This document shows positions 30,469 through 40,828 of a stretch of DNA of 64,000 bases, piece by piece (the first letter of the stretch is position 1; the number at the start of each line of letters is the position of its first letter). The stretch is taken from the NCBI GenBank assembly GCA_963575745.1, contig CAUYUJ010016055.1:105754-169753 (forward strand), written 5' to 3'. A program made the translations under genes and the position numbers. The notes beneath the pieces were generated by a model. It was not told the origin of the DNA and ran no database searches. It was given only the letters and a program-made list of their open reading frames with translations. The DNA is from Prorocentrum cordatum (Eukaryota; Sar; Dinophyceae; Prorocentrales; Prorocentraceae).

Positions 30469-32580
30469 ATGCGGGGCCAACGTCAGCGGCGTCGTGAAGG
30501 CCTTGATCCCAACCTGCGGGCTGCCTTCGACGATCTCGCTGATGCATTCACGATGAGCAGCTCTCAAGACTTCAGTGCCGAGCCGCCCGTGGCCTTCCAC
30601 CTCCCCCAGGAGGCGCGGGGGGAGGCCGAGGCTGCCCTTGGCTCGGTTCGGGCGCCCACGCGCGCGGGCGAGGCCTGTGCCATCCCAGAGGACGCGGAGG
30701 TCAAGGCCGTCGCCGACCTCTACGGCCGCTGGGTCAGCGCCGCGGAGGAGGCCGCGCTGAAGTTCGAGGGCGCGGACTCCGCCACGCGCCAGCGATGCTG
30801 GGGTCGAGCCGGCGTTCCGGGTCTGCGCCGGGCGAAGTTCGAGCCATCGCCAGGGCGCGCGCGCATGCGAGCGCCAGCTGTTGAGTGGTGGTGGACGCTG
30901 GACGTCATCCTCTCGAGGCAGCTGGCGCTGCGCAGGCACGACGCGGACCACCGGCAGCAGATCGCCAGCACCGACGCCATCGCGAGGGTGCTGGAGCAGT
31001 GCGAGAGCCAGCCCATGTATGTCTTGTTCGGGAAGCGCATGCACACTGGAGACGTCGATGCGTGGCTGGAAAGGGTTCGCTCCAGCACTCGCGCCGGCGC
31101 GGAGGTGGGGGAGCTGGTTGGAATCTTTGGGCGCACGCGCGCGCTGGTGCAGCGGGCCTTCTCCCGCAGCCTGGCGGCCGCTGGGCAGGCCTTTGCGCGC
31201 GCGGTGGGCCCAGGACAGTTGGAGGCTGCGCCCTGGCGCTGTGCATCGCCGCGTCAAGGCGGAGTCGGCCGCGCCCGACGCCGCGGCCTCACCCGCGGTC
31301 CTGACAGCGGAGAAGGCAGAGAGCTGGGGGCCGCGCTGGCAGGGCCCAGCAGCGTCGCGCCCAGACCTCCTCCAGGGCATGCAGCGGCTCTGGCGGGAGG
31401 CGCAGCGGCAGCTGCTCGAGCCTCTGGAGACGGAGCAGGTGGACAGGGTCGTCGGCCGCCTCTCGGGATCCAAGGCCCGCGGAGTCGACGCCCTCTCGCT
31501 GCTGGACGCTCAGAGGCTCTCGCTGCAGGGGCGCCAGGGCTTCGTGGATGTGCTCAACACCGCCGAGCGACTCGGCAGTTGGCCTCGCCAGCTCCTGCTC
31601 ATGGTCTGCTGCGCGATTCCGAAGGCCGCGGGGGGCGATCGGGCGATTGGCCTGTTGCCCACGACTGCTGGCATCTGGTCTCGCGCGAGGGCGACCATCA
31701 TAGATCGATGGTCAGAGGATTTAGGCGAGTTGTTTGACGCGGCTGCGAGGAGGAGTAGCGCCCTCAGGGCGGCCTTGACTCGAGCAGTGATGGACGTATC
31801 ATCGGTGTCCCTAGGCTTCCTGTCGGCGACGATTTTGTTAAACATCGAAAAGTTCTATGACAATGTCAGTTTGCTGCGGTTGATGGAGGCCTCGGTGGCC
31901 CGAGGTTTCCCCGCGCGGTCACCCTCCTGGAGGTTCAGTTTTTCTTGGCGCCGAGGGTGCTCGAATCCAGGACCACGTGCGGCGACGTGGTCTTCCCTGA
32001 GCGTTCCATAGTGGCGGGGTCGGCGCACGGAGTGAAGCTAGCGAAGTCTTCCTCGGCCCGATCCTGCAGGCAGTTCACGCCGAGGCCTGTCGCCCGCAGG
32101 CCCCGCCAGTGGGCTTGCGACGCCGTCGGGCACCGAGTCGTCTGTCAGACAGCAGCTGCGAGGAGTGCCCAGCTGGTTTCTTCGTTGTCTAGTGCGGGGC
32201 TGCCGATGTCGGACAATGCGAAGCCGATCGCCGCCTCGCCCTCTCTCAGCCGCCTCCCAGACAGAGACCTGAAGGAAGTGGGTCTCCATTTTCGCGGGCC
32301 CAGTGCGCTGTCGATCTCGGGTGCGACAGCGGCGGGCGCCAGTCGCGCGGCGCAGTTACTTCGAGCCAGGAGGGCCAAGGGCCGGCGTCGAGCTGTCAAG
32401 ATGTTCCGCGCGCGCAGGCATGCGAAGTTTTGCGAGATATCGAAGGGGCTCTTCTTTCAGGGGGCCCTCCCCCATACCTCCTATGGGCACCCCGTGATGG
32501 GCGCCCTCCCCCTCCACCGTCGCCGTCCTGCGTCGGCAGGCGGCGTCGGCGGTGGCGGGCAAGGGTCCCGGTAGGTGCCT
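30469..32580 (+). pseudogene. Retrotransposon reverse transcriptase, catalytically dead
   Basis: An N-terminal linker is open from 30469 (MRGQRQRRREGLDPN). After a frameshift near 31250 the finger region follows (GSKARGVDALSLLDAQRL ... CCAIPKAAGGDRAIGLLP). Motif A reads LLNIEKFYDNV with Asn (31841-31843) where an aspartate binds metal. Motif B is RSIVAGSAHGVKLAK (from about 32005). The segment aligned to motif C reads QWACDAVGHRVV (32107-32142) where related elements have xVDD, so one of the two aspartates is lost. Further frameshifts lie between motifs A and B and after 32300. The alignment is from memory of dinoflagellate LINE proteins. Confidence 0.65.
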
Positions 32581-33480
32581 CACCACGACCTTGTCCTTGT
32601 GGCTCGGCGAGCAGGATCCAGCAATCTCGCTTAGAATTCTGCTTGTCTCGGCGTGGTTCGATATGTGGACGCGCGCTCCCAGTTTGCACGCTTGTATAGC
32701 TCGCTCGCGGCATCGGGCGCGCTCGCGGCCTCGGGTGCGCTCGCGAATCGGTCGGGGCGCCCGCGAGAGATGGCGCGAGGTGAGGGCGCATCGGAGCTGT
32801 TCAGGCCGCCCTCCTCGACATCGGTCGGCCCCCAGTCTCGGCGGTCGAGCGACGCGGACCCATTGGCGACAGCTGGGAGATTCGGCAGTTCCCCGACCCG
32901 CCCCCCGAGGAGATGAGGAGCGAGGATGTTTTCGATGTTTCGGACCTCTTGGACGACCTCCGCAAGGACCTCTCCTCCTCCCACTGGGCTGCAGCGGCGT
33001 CTCATCCCTTTGTCGACGGCCTGTCGGCGGGGGCCGATGTCGCCCCGATCCGTTCGGAGATCCGCCGGGCGGTTCGGTCGGGGAAGCACGACGAAGTTGC
33101 GCAGCTTATCACGGTCGCCTCGGGGGGTGGGGCAGTGGCCGCGGCAGAGGCAGATCGACGCGGGATGTATCGCGTCTCCTCTGTGCCCGCGCTGCGGAGA
33201 GGCCTCAGAAATTCTTGCTCATCGCATGTGGCAATGTCGCTGCGATAATCGGGGCGAGGGTTATGCCGATTCTGACATCCCCATCCCGCAGGTCGTGGCG
33301 GGGCAGGATCAATCCCCCCCCCTCTGGCTGCGTGCCCCCCCCCCCCCTCTCTCACCGCCCCCTCGTTTGTGGATGGGCGCGGTGGGGCTGCGGCGCGGGG
33401 TGTGGGGCGGGATGGGGATGATGCAGAGTGCCCGCTCGAGGCCGACACCGCGGCCCGTGCGCGGCGTGACTTCCACGATC
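32580..33480 (+). pseudogene. Retrotransposon connection region with Cys/His knuckle
   Basis: Fragmented over several frames. The one clear landmark is LCPRCGEASEILAHRMWQCR (about 33181-33240), a CxxC...HxxWxC knuckle of the kind found between RT and RNase H in LINE proteins. C-runs near 33315-33345 probably caused further frame changes. Confidence 0.5.
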
Positions 33481-33661
33481 GCGTCGTCGTCTTCGGAGAC
33501 GGCTCAGGTGGGCAGTTCAGTAGCGACGTTCGCAGGCGGAGAGTCGGCGCGGCCGCGGTGGTGATGGGGCTCACCCCGAGGGGCCTGCGACGCCTGGCTG
33601 ATGTTGCGTGCGGTCTAGACGGTCGGCGCCAGACGGTCCCGAGGGCGGAGCTGCGGGCCTT

Positions 33662-33707
<46 letters not shown>

Positions 33708-34627
33708 CCTCCTCTGACGGGCCGCAGCTCTATGCCACCGATTGCGCGATGCTATTGCGTGGGTGGGAGCAGGGTCTCCACCGCGCGGGCGGGGGCAACG
33801 GCCCCAACGCAGACCTCTGGCGCATGATCAGGGATGCTTGTCGGTCTCGCGAGGGCGAGGTCAGCGTCGTCTGGACGCCCAGTCATCTCGACCCCCCCTC
33901 CCCCGAGTTGTCTGCCTGGGAGCGGTGTCTGGCGGAGGGCAACGACGCGGCCGACGAGCTCGCGAGCTCCGCTTCGCGCCGCGCCTGGCAGGCGGCTCTC
34001 GACGGCAGTGCCCCGCATGCGGAAACGCGGGATTGCGCGGCCGCCCTGGTGCGCAAGCGAGCCAGGCAGGCTCTCATCGATGCCGCGACGGCCGCTCTGT
34101 GGACTGCTGAGCGGCCATCGAGCGCTCGCTCTCCCCCCGCGTCGGCTCTCCTGCAGGCGCTCCTTGCCTCCAGTCACTGTTCTGCGCGTGCAGGGCGCCG
34201 CCGGGCTTGCGCCTTATGCCGCCAGCTGGTGTTGGGCCCCTGTCTCGCCGAGGCGCGCGCCCCCCTTGCGCGGCGAGCGGCGATGTTGTCGAGGCGCGTC
34301 TTGTCGACATCATTCGGGCGGGGGGGAGCGGAGGTTCAGGTGGGCGGGGGAGTTCTGCATGCGTCGCGCCGGGTGCAGCTGTGGCCGAGGCACAGCCTGT
34401 TTTTCTGCGCTCGGCGCGGCTTCGCGGCCACGACCGACCCCCGCCGCTTCCTGGGTGACTGCGTCGAGGCTTCCAGGAAGGGACTGGAGATCCTGGCGAG
34501 GGCCCGCAGGGGTCAGCACCGAGGCCGTCGAGCCCCCGAGGCTGCGGTGGAGTGCGACCTGGGGAGAGCGAGGCGCGAAGCGGCGCTCCGCCGCCAGGGG
34601 CCCTTGTGCCCAGAGCCTTCGGGGTAG
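33480..34627 (+). pseudogene. Retrotransposon RNase H and Cys-rich tail
   Basis: The first half reads DRVVVFGDGSGG (first catalytic Asp) and VPRAELRAFA (catalytic Glu). A (CT)20 run (33666-33705) interrupts the domain and changes the frame. The second half continues PQLYATDCAML (third acid), VVWTPSHLD and GNDAADELAS (His and last Asp). The tail contains SLFFCARRGFAATTDPRRFL near 34400, a diverged Cys motif. All four acidic residues of type I RNase H can be found, but not in one frame. Confidence 0.7.
33666..33705 (+). repeat. (CT)20 microsatellite inside the RNase H domain
   Basis: Forty bases of pure CT. The conserved protein switches from one plus-strand frame before it to another after it, as expected of dinucleotide slippage. 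Confidence 0.95.
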
Positions 34628-34674
34628 CCGTGAACTCTGGCCCACAGCATGTGGGTGGCAGACAATTCCCGGAC

Positions 34675-35003
34675 AATTCCTCCTCCTCCTCCTCCCCCTC
34701 CTCCTCCTCCTCCTCCTCCTTCTATCCCCCCCCTCATCCTCCCCCATCCTCCCTCGTCCTCCTCCTCCTCCTTCTCCTCGTCCTCGTCCTCCTCCTCCTC
34801 CTCCTCTTCCTCCTCCTCCCCCTCCCCCCCTCCCCCTCCTCCTCCTCCGCCTCTTCCTCCTCTTCCTCCTCCTCTTCCTCCTCGTTGTCCTCCTCCTCGT
34901 CCTTTTGCTCCTCCTCCTTCTCCCCCTCCTCCTCCTCATCCTCGTCCTCCCCTTGCTCCGCCTCATCCCCCTCGCCCTCCCCCTCCTCCTCCTCCTCCTC
35001 CCG
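34675..35003 (+). repeat. (TCC)n-rich array
   Basis: TCC with CCC, GTC and TTC interruptions. It ends CGAAGCAGGCTGGATGTAGG, then CCTG. The same GGCTGGATGTAGGCCTG motif occurs inverted next to the TCC array at 41018-41034. Confidence 0.9.
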
Positions 35004-35082
35004 AAGCAGGCTGGATGTAGGCCTGGGCGGCTTGTATGTTTTTCCATGAATACGTAAGAAGCTGCCCAAACTGCGCGCGGGC

Positions 35083-35119
35083 GGCCGCAGCCCGCGCTCT
35101 CTGCGCGCGGGCGGGCTGC
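35083..35119. repeat. Palindromic terminal repeat, left
   Basis: GGCCGCAGCCCGCGCTCTCT, then GCGCGCGGGCGGGCTGC. A self-complementary GCAGCCCGC/GCGGGCTGC stem. Partner at 40233-40269. Confidence 0.6.
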
Positions 35120-35122
35120 ACC

Positions 35123-36751
35123 TCAGATGCGACTGCTCAAAGCGAACCATCTCGGGTCGCGCGCAGGGCGCTGCCGAATTCTTGGGGCAGGTCTTTGCCT
35201 GTCCGCCGCGTGCGCCACGCCCAGGCCCGCAAGTATGTGCGGCAGCGCTCCCAATCGGAAGCATGGGCGCTGTCTGGGATGCCGTCGCGCATCTCGGGCC
35301 ACAAGCCGTCGCAGCACTGCGTGCCGTTCCTCAAATGAAGCGTCTCGGTGCGCCCGTTCGGGCGCGCGACGCGCGCGTGGTTGACGACGGCCCACTGCTC
35401 CGCATCGTGGGACACGATGCCGTGCGACAACTTCATGTTTGCAAAAGTTATTGAAGCGATCTGCATTAAAGCGAGGCGGGTCATTTCCCTGCGTGATGTG
35501 CGCAGCGCGGCTTTTCGGGGCCACAGGTTGATGCGCGCCTGCGCCGTCGGTGAGAAGGGTGAAATTGCCAGGAACGAGTGCCCGGGAGAGGATCTCATCA
35601 CACTCGGGCCCACTGAGCGGCACGCCGCTCCCTCTAGCAGCACAGGTACGCTCGGGCACCTCGAAGAACATCGCCAAGTGCCGCTGTCCCCGAGGACACA
35701 CGCACGTGAATCGGCGATGAAAAATGCGGCATCGGCCGAGAGGGTGATCACCGCACGTTGTATCCGAGCAGTCCGACGGGCACGTCGCGCGGGAAACGCG
35801 CATTGATGCCTCGTCGGCCTCGACGAGGCATCCGCGGGGCCATCTAAAATAGTCTTGCTCGGCCTGGGGAACGCGAGCGCATATGGCCCGCACTGTCCTG
35901 GCGATGCGCTCAGCTGCCCACCTCGATATCCCTACCTGCACCGCCAGCTCGTCCGACGACTCGTAGCCCGAGGCGTGCTGGGTTGCTGCGTGTGCGATGG
36001 CGAGAAGAGTGCGAGTGGTGTTCACTGAGCCCTTGTTGAACAACTCCTTCAGGGGGCCCTGCGGGTCGAGGTTGGACTCGCGCTTCTGGCACTCCCAATT
36101 GCAGCAGCGCCAGATCGGATAATCCATCTTGGTAATGCTGAAGCCCGCCACCTGCGTGTCCTTGTTCGATTGGCCGCACCGATGCTGCAACTGCATCGTG
36201 CCGCACTGGCGCGCGGGGCATTCGACCTCCAGATCTGGGGGCACGCCAATCTCGATCATGATGCGCGCGAGGAGCTTAGGGCAGATGCGCGCCAAGTCGA
36301 CCAGGGCGATCCTCCGGGAGATGGAGAGCTCGGCGGCGCGAGGTCGATCAGCTCGCTTTTGCTTCAAGGGAATGCGCGACGGGCCAGGCGCTTCCTTGCT
36401 CGGTCTCGCTATGCCTTTTTTCATCATCGAGCTCTTGCTGATTTTGTCGCCCCTCGCCAACGACACTCTGCGCGTGCCAGAAAGCTTCCTAGAAGGGAGC
36501 GTTGCGCAGGCAGGCCGTCTCTTCGATGGGGGGGGGGGTGAACGAGCGGGCTTCCTCTTCAGAATCGCCCGTTCCACACGATGGGCCCGCTTGTGCTTGT
36601 CCGCATTGGAAGCCTTGCCGCCATGGGGCACGATGAGCAGGTCTGGCGCGCGGAGGGGTGGGGGGGGCGGAAGCGGGGCTGCGAGCTGATCGCCGAATTG
36701 AGCCAAATTCGCTACGTACAGACAGCAATGCGGCAACCGCATGCGTGGCAT
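35123..36751 (-). pseudogene. Merlin/IS1595-type DDE transposase, one frameshift
   Basis: The ORF starts at an ATG (MPRMRLPHCC) and stays open for 542 codons. Residues 1-150 are basic and low in complexity. Cysteines at about 178, 183 and 192 and at 216-221 (CCNWEC) form a zinc-ribbon-like unit, as in IS1595 and Merlin proteins. The catalytic core has EADEASMR (Asp 313) and LLTDGAGAH (Asp 402). Beyond about residue 430 the conserved protein continues in another minus-strand frame (MKLSHGIVSHDAEQWAVVNH ... TQCCDGLWPEMR), ending at 35137, so a frameshift sits at about 35425-35460. The family cuts and pastes DNA and usually makes 8-9-bp duplications. Apart from the shift the gene is well preserved, hence fairly young. 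Confidence 0.7.
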
Positions 36752-37018
36752 CTGCAGATGCGCGACGCCTCAAGTATGATCACGGCCAAGAGCGCTGATC
36801 ATTTGTCATGTGGAATTGAACCTCGTTCTTGCAGCGCCCCGCACCGTTCACGGGTGCTGCCCGTCTCCGACGTGCACAAATTCTGGCTCGCGCGCGCCCC
36901 ATGCTGGCGCCTGCGCGTTTGCGCCTTGCTGGGTGGGCGAGCGTCGAAGGGCCTTTCCCCGCGCCGCTATGCGCGAAGGGGGGGGGGGGGGCGAGTGCGC
37001 GGCGCTGGCGTCGCCGAG
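36752..37018. other. Spacer, no gene recognised
   Basis: Contains a G-run at 36979-36990. Nothing coding supported. Confidence 0.4.
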
Positions 37019-37447
37019 TTAGGCGCCCAGAACCTGCCACCATTCGCGTGCCTCGGCGCGCGCGCCGTCTGGCATGCGATGCCGCGACACGTTGCCCGCG
37101 TAGCAGGCGCGGGCGTCACCGTCGAATACTACGAATCCTTCTCGGAAGATCAGGGCCGCCAGGGCGTGCCGGACCACGCCGGGCGCCGATCCGTGGGTGG
37201 CGATGTGCCGACCTGGCGGCGCGCCGCGGGCCCCGCGGATGAATGCGGGGGAAATCGCGTGCCCGTCGCGCACAACCATGGCCCTTGCATCATTGATGCT
37301 GAAAGGGCCGTCGCGAAGGTGTGGTGCATCAAGGCCAAGGGCGTTCAGCGCGTCGATCACGCAGCAGTCCCGGCGACGGCATGGAATGCGATTGGGTTTT
37401 TTGCAACGTGTGATTGAGACGCATGGAAAACACGCGAGCGCGCACAC
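37019..37447 (-). CDS. Short ORF resembling a papain-like peptidase domain, uncertain
   Basis: Open for 142 codons without an early ATG, so the start is unknown and it may be a fragment. DCCVIDALNALGL resembles the nucleophile helix of papain-fold peptidases such as Josephin or OTU types (Cys followed by a helix with LNAL). Later LIFREGFVVFDGDA could be the strand region that usually carries the His, but no clear catalytic His is placed there. It ends in EAREWWQVLGA. It lies between the ATPase and transposase genes on the same strand. This is pattern recognition only, and it may be an unrelated protein. Confidence 0.3.
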   Translation of the reverse strand: MCALACFPCVSITRCKKPNRIPCRRRDCCVIDALNALGLDAPHLRDGPFSINDARAMVVRDGHAISPAFIRGARGAPPGRHIATHGSAPGVVRHALAALIFREGFVVFDGDARACYAGNVSRHRMPDGARAEAREWWQVLGA

Positions 37448-37552
37448 GCACGCACATTACTGCGAGCCCTTATCCCGCCTATCACATGCGCGCCCTGGTC
37501 AAGCACCGTCGTGGTCATGCACCGTATGTGTACGTATGTGCATGTGCATGTA
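37448..37552. other. Spacer with short ATGTACATGT repeats
   Basis: TGTGTACGTATGTGCATGTG and similar units continue to about 37600. No gene. Confidence 0.5.
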
Positions 37553-40182
37553 TTAGTAGAAATGCATTATGATCATGCGCATGTACATGTACATGTTGCA
37601 TATGGACTGCGACGTGCATTGGGCCCCTCCACAAAAGTCCTTGAAGCCCGCCCCAAGGGGGCTGCTGTCCGCCGCCGACCCTGACGCCTGGCCGCCCGCC
37701 GCCGACCCAGGCGCCTCGCCGCCCGCCGCCGACTCTGGCGCCACGACTCCCTCCCTCACGAGCATGCGCCCGATCTCGTCCTCCAAGTCGACGTTGGCGC
37801 CGTCGTCGGTGGATATCTGCTCGCCGTGCGCCGACGCGGCGAGGGGTGCGAAGATGGCCGCCTGCTCGTCCGCGTCGACAGGCGACAGCGGGCCGCCGCA
37901 ACCCATCATCAAGCGCCGCGGCTTCTTGGTCGGCGGAGGGGGCGACAAATCCTCGAACGCCCCGTGGTGCGCCTTGGCGAGGCCCCGGAAAATCGCGACC
38001 TGCTCGGCGTGGTCCTCGGCGGGCAACTCGCCGCGACACCCGCCGATCGGAGGCTGCGCTGCGATCGAGGAAGGCGGCCGCGAGGCGCGCGGGGACGAGG
38101 GCTCCTCCAGCTGCGCCCATGTCGCCGCCGTGTCCGAACACATCCTCCTCGCCCGCATCCACGGCCGCGCCCATGTCGCCGCCGTGTCCGAACATATCTT
38201 CCTCGTCCGCATCGCCCTGACCGTCGCGCGGCGACGGAAGGCCCTTCCCCGCGCCCGCGGCACCGACTGCCCCGACGCACCCGCTTGCTGCTGCATCGGA
38301 GCCAGACGCCGCAGCGGCCGCGGGCGGGGCTCTCGCCCTGACCGCGTCCTGCACGAAGCCCGAGACGCCGCCGACTACTGACTCCACGCGGCTGGGGCCG
38401 TCGCCGAACATGGGGGCAACGCGCGCCGTGGCCACCGCGGGCACGTCCTGGCCGTCCACCAAGTGCTGCACGCAGCCGATGGACCACTGCATCTTCTCTT
38501 CGAAATCCGCGGGCATGGGGCGGATCGCGGGGGACGTGTGGTCGCGCACGTTGGCGTTGAAGAGGTCGGGGCACGCGGGGCCTGGCCGCTCCATGCACTC
38601 GGCGCCCACGCCCAAATCAGCGGAGGCAACGCGCCAATGCGCGCCCGTGTCTGTACGACGTTCGCCCTGCCGGGGATCGCATTGAAATCCTCCGCGGCGC
38701 CCACCGCCTCGAGCGACGGCGCGATGATTTTCTTGAGGTGGTCCAAGCTGTATTGCCATGCGTCGCGGCTGCCAGCGCCGCCCGCTCTGCCTCTCTGTCG
38801 TAGGGGTTGGCAACGGCCTGTTTGGGCGACTTCTGTTCGAAGGCACAGCCGCCCCACCGAGCCCACAACGAGGCATCCACCTCCTTGGGGTTGAGGAATG
38901 CCTTCAAGACGTCCGCGGAAATCTTCTGAAGGAGCCCGTCGTCGAAGATGCCAGGCAAGACCTCGATCGTCGGCTCGGCCCTGAAGAAGTCCATGTGCTT
39001 TACCGTTAGGAAACCGACCTCGGCGTCGGAGCCCGTCCTCTGGACGTTGAAGGCGGAGTGTAAGAAAGCCAGCGTCTTCGAACTGTTGCTTTTGCCGACC
39101 CTGGACTTGCCGCGCCAGAGAATTCCATGCATGTGGAGGTTGCCTACCATGAGCTTCAGCACGCTGTTCAGAAACCAGGGGGCGAAATCCTTCAAGGTCA
39201 GGGCCCAGCGCGTGATGGGCTTCGCGTTGGCCCTGCCCTTCTGGTAGTTCCTCAACGCCGTCTCCACCTCGGCAGCGGGCCAGCCGAAAATCTTAGACCC
39301 CTCCGTGTTCACCCACGTATCCGTCCACTCCATGAACTGGTTGCGGTTGTTGGGGCGCGGGCCTTTTTCGCGGATGAATTTCTAGCCCGCGGCGCGCTCG
39401 TCATCCGCCAGTGGTTGCTTGCGCTCGTTCTGCGGCTTCCACGTGAAGCATCTGATCTGGAGCCCTTCCAGCTTCTCCAGCATAAGTTGAAAAGCAGCGG
39501 AACCCAACCTGCAGTTGTCACCGTAGTCGATATTGTGCGCCTCGCCGCTCGCAAACTTCAAGGTGCTCTGGGCGTCCACCCTGTTCTTTTCGAAGCTGAT
39601 CACCTTTACGATGCGGTACTTCGAGCAATCGTCGTCCTCGGGGTTCTGACGCGTAATGAATATCTGCATGGTGTACGGGACGACTGGCTCGGGCTTGAAA
39701 CACAGAGAAGCCTTCAAGTCTTTATACCGACCCTGGCAGCAGAACTCGTGTATCTGCGCGAAATCGAAAGCCTCTTCGTAACTCGAAATCACGTCCGCGA
39801 AAGCCCCGAGCTTCATGGAGCTACTGCGCGAGATCGGAACCAGGGAACGATCGAATATGGTAAGGTCACCTGCAATGTGCAGCCTGTCCTTCTTGATAAC
39901 TTTCTGGGGGTGGTAATCCATTTTGCACCCGCTCACCATGAGGAGCGCCTCCTCGAATGTGAGCTTCGCGTCGCCCACGGCGTCGTACGCGACCTCGCCC
40001 AGCGTGGCCACGCTAGCGGCGGGGGCGCTCGCCATGCCAGGCCGTGGAAGCACGGGCAGCGGCGCGGACTGGATTGCAAGAGGGCGCGGCGCGTTCTCGG
40101 GCCAAAACAGCTGCGGTCCACGCGCAAATAAATGTTCAATGAATTCGGTCGCAAGGATCTCAAGGCGAACTGCGGCGACCAT
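37553..40182 (-). pseudogene. P-loop ATPase (SF3-helicase-like), broken gene
   Basis: It starts at an ATG (MVAAVRLEILATEFIEHLFA) 42 bp inside the right palindrome. The first 266 codons are open up to a TAG (39382-39384). The reading continues directly as KFIREKGPRPNNRNQFMEWT, then GNLHMHGILWRGKSRVGKSN, a Walker A motif (GKSRVGKS, about 39100-39125), and VLPGIFDDGLL, a Walker B motif, followed by FLNPKEVDASLWARWGGCAF. Frameshifts near 38760 and 38625 lead to SLDHLKKIIAPSLEAVGAAE and MPADFEEKMQWSIGCVQHLV, and a third between about 38300 and 38100 leads to a tail ending YMYMRMIIMHFY. The motif order recalls SF3 helicases of rolling-circle replicons and viruses, but the family is unproven. The whole is about 870 codons, now a pseudogene. 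Confidence 0.5.
38113..38215 (-). repeat. Tandem duplication of about 51 bp in the ATPase tail
   Basis: GCGCCCATGTCGCCGCCGTG, then TCCGAACA.ATC, occurs twice. In one minus frame it encodes DMFGHGGDMGAA and DVFGHGGDMGAA. Confidence 0.7.
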
Positions 40183-40232
40183 TGTGTTTCTCTGATGTTT
40201 TATCTCGGCAGGGCACGGCTCGCGCCAACTGT

Positions 40233-40269
40233 ACAATGGCGGTCGCAGCCCGCGCCGCTTGCACCCAGG
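40233..40269. repeat. Palindromic terminal repeat, right
   Basis: GGTCGCAGCCCGCGCCGCTT, then GCACCCAGGCGGGCTGC. Partner of 35083-35119. Confidence 0.6.
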
Positions 40270-40290
40270 CGGGCTGCGTGAGATCAAAAG

Positions 40291-40616
40291 CGCGCCCACT
40301 TGCCAAGGGTTGCCGCTGCGGCGGGCAAGGCGGGCACGGGCGCGCCTCTCACGGCCGCAACCCGAACGATGGCCCGACGTGCTCGCGGTTGCTGGGCTGG
40401 TGCGCGGCCCACCCCGAGACCGCCTGAAATACCATTGTTCGGTGCGGGGGCAAGCCCAACGGTAGCGTTTTGGTAGCCCTTCGGTAGCCTCAGGTAACCA
40501 TCGGTAGCGTTTCGGCGGTTCTTCAGTAGCTCTTTGGTAGCCGGTCGGCCGCCGTGAGGCCCCCAAGACGCCCCCAGGAAACATCAAAACTGCATCTGCG
40601 CCATTTCCTTATTATC
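40291..40616. other. No gene; GGTAGC-type short repeats
   Basis: From 40458 to 40545 the sequence is built of CGGTAGC.TTTCGGTAGC-like units of about 12-15 bp. Confidence 0.5.
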
Positions 40617-40790
40617 TTCCTCCTCCCCCTCCTCCTCCTCCTCCTCCTCCTCCTCCTCCTCCTCCTCCTGTTCCTCCTCCTCCTGTTCCTCCTCCTCCCT
40701 CTTCCCTCATCCCTCATCCCTCATCCCTCTCCTCCTCCTCCTCCTCCTCCTCCTCCTCCTCCTCCTCCTCCTCCTCCTCCTCCTCCTCTG
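40617..40790 (+). repeat. (TCC)n arrays with a CATCCCT repeat between
   Basis: Two TCC arrays separated by CCCTCATCCCTCATCCCTCA near 40704-40728. Confidence 0.95.
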
Positions 40791-40828
40791 TGCCATTCGC
40801 AGCTGGAGGCTCGAACTCCAGAAGCCAT

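Larger units (their letters stand above)
28345..34630 (+). mobile_element. Decayed non-LTR (LINE-type) retrotransposon with a spliced-leader 5' end
   Basis: Order: leader relic, ORF1 remnant with zinc finger and coiled coil, apurinic-type endonuclease, reverse transcriptase, Cys/His knuckle, RNase H and a Cys-rich tail ending at a TAG (34625-34627). The reading frame changes many times, so this copy is inactive. A TCC array lies on both sides (28310-28344 and 34675-35003). No target duplication or poly-A tail was found. Confidence 0.85.
35055..40290 (-). mobile_element. Candidate 5.2-kb element: ATPase + peptidase-like + Merlin transposase
   Basis: Three ORF groups on the minus strand lie between two similar palindromic sequences: GCAGCCCGCGC...GGCGGGCTGC at 35083-35119 and 40233-40269. 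The 37-bp cores match at 29 of 37 positions in direct alignment, and a little more matches on their left (GGCGG.CGCAGCCCGCGC). One lies just beyond the transposase stop, the other about 50 bp before the ATPase start. I infer that they are the ends of one element. No target duplication is visible. The alternative is that the palindromes belong to a host Cys-rich repeat (both translate to an AARA.C..AGC peptide on the plus strand). Confidence 0.45.

Noticed and set aside
36581-37417. 278-codon plus-strand ORF opposite the transposase and peptidase-like ORFs
   Set aside because: Shadow of the minus-strand genes in GC-rich DNA; no features of its own.
35036-40427. Plus-strand Cys-rich peptides (AARA.C..AGC) at both palindromes as a host gene interrupted by the 5.2-kb element
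   Set aside because: The likeness is limited to the palindromes themselves and could be a by-product of their sequence; kept only as an alternative explanation.
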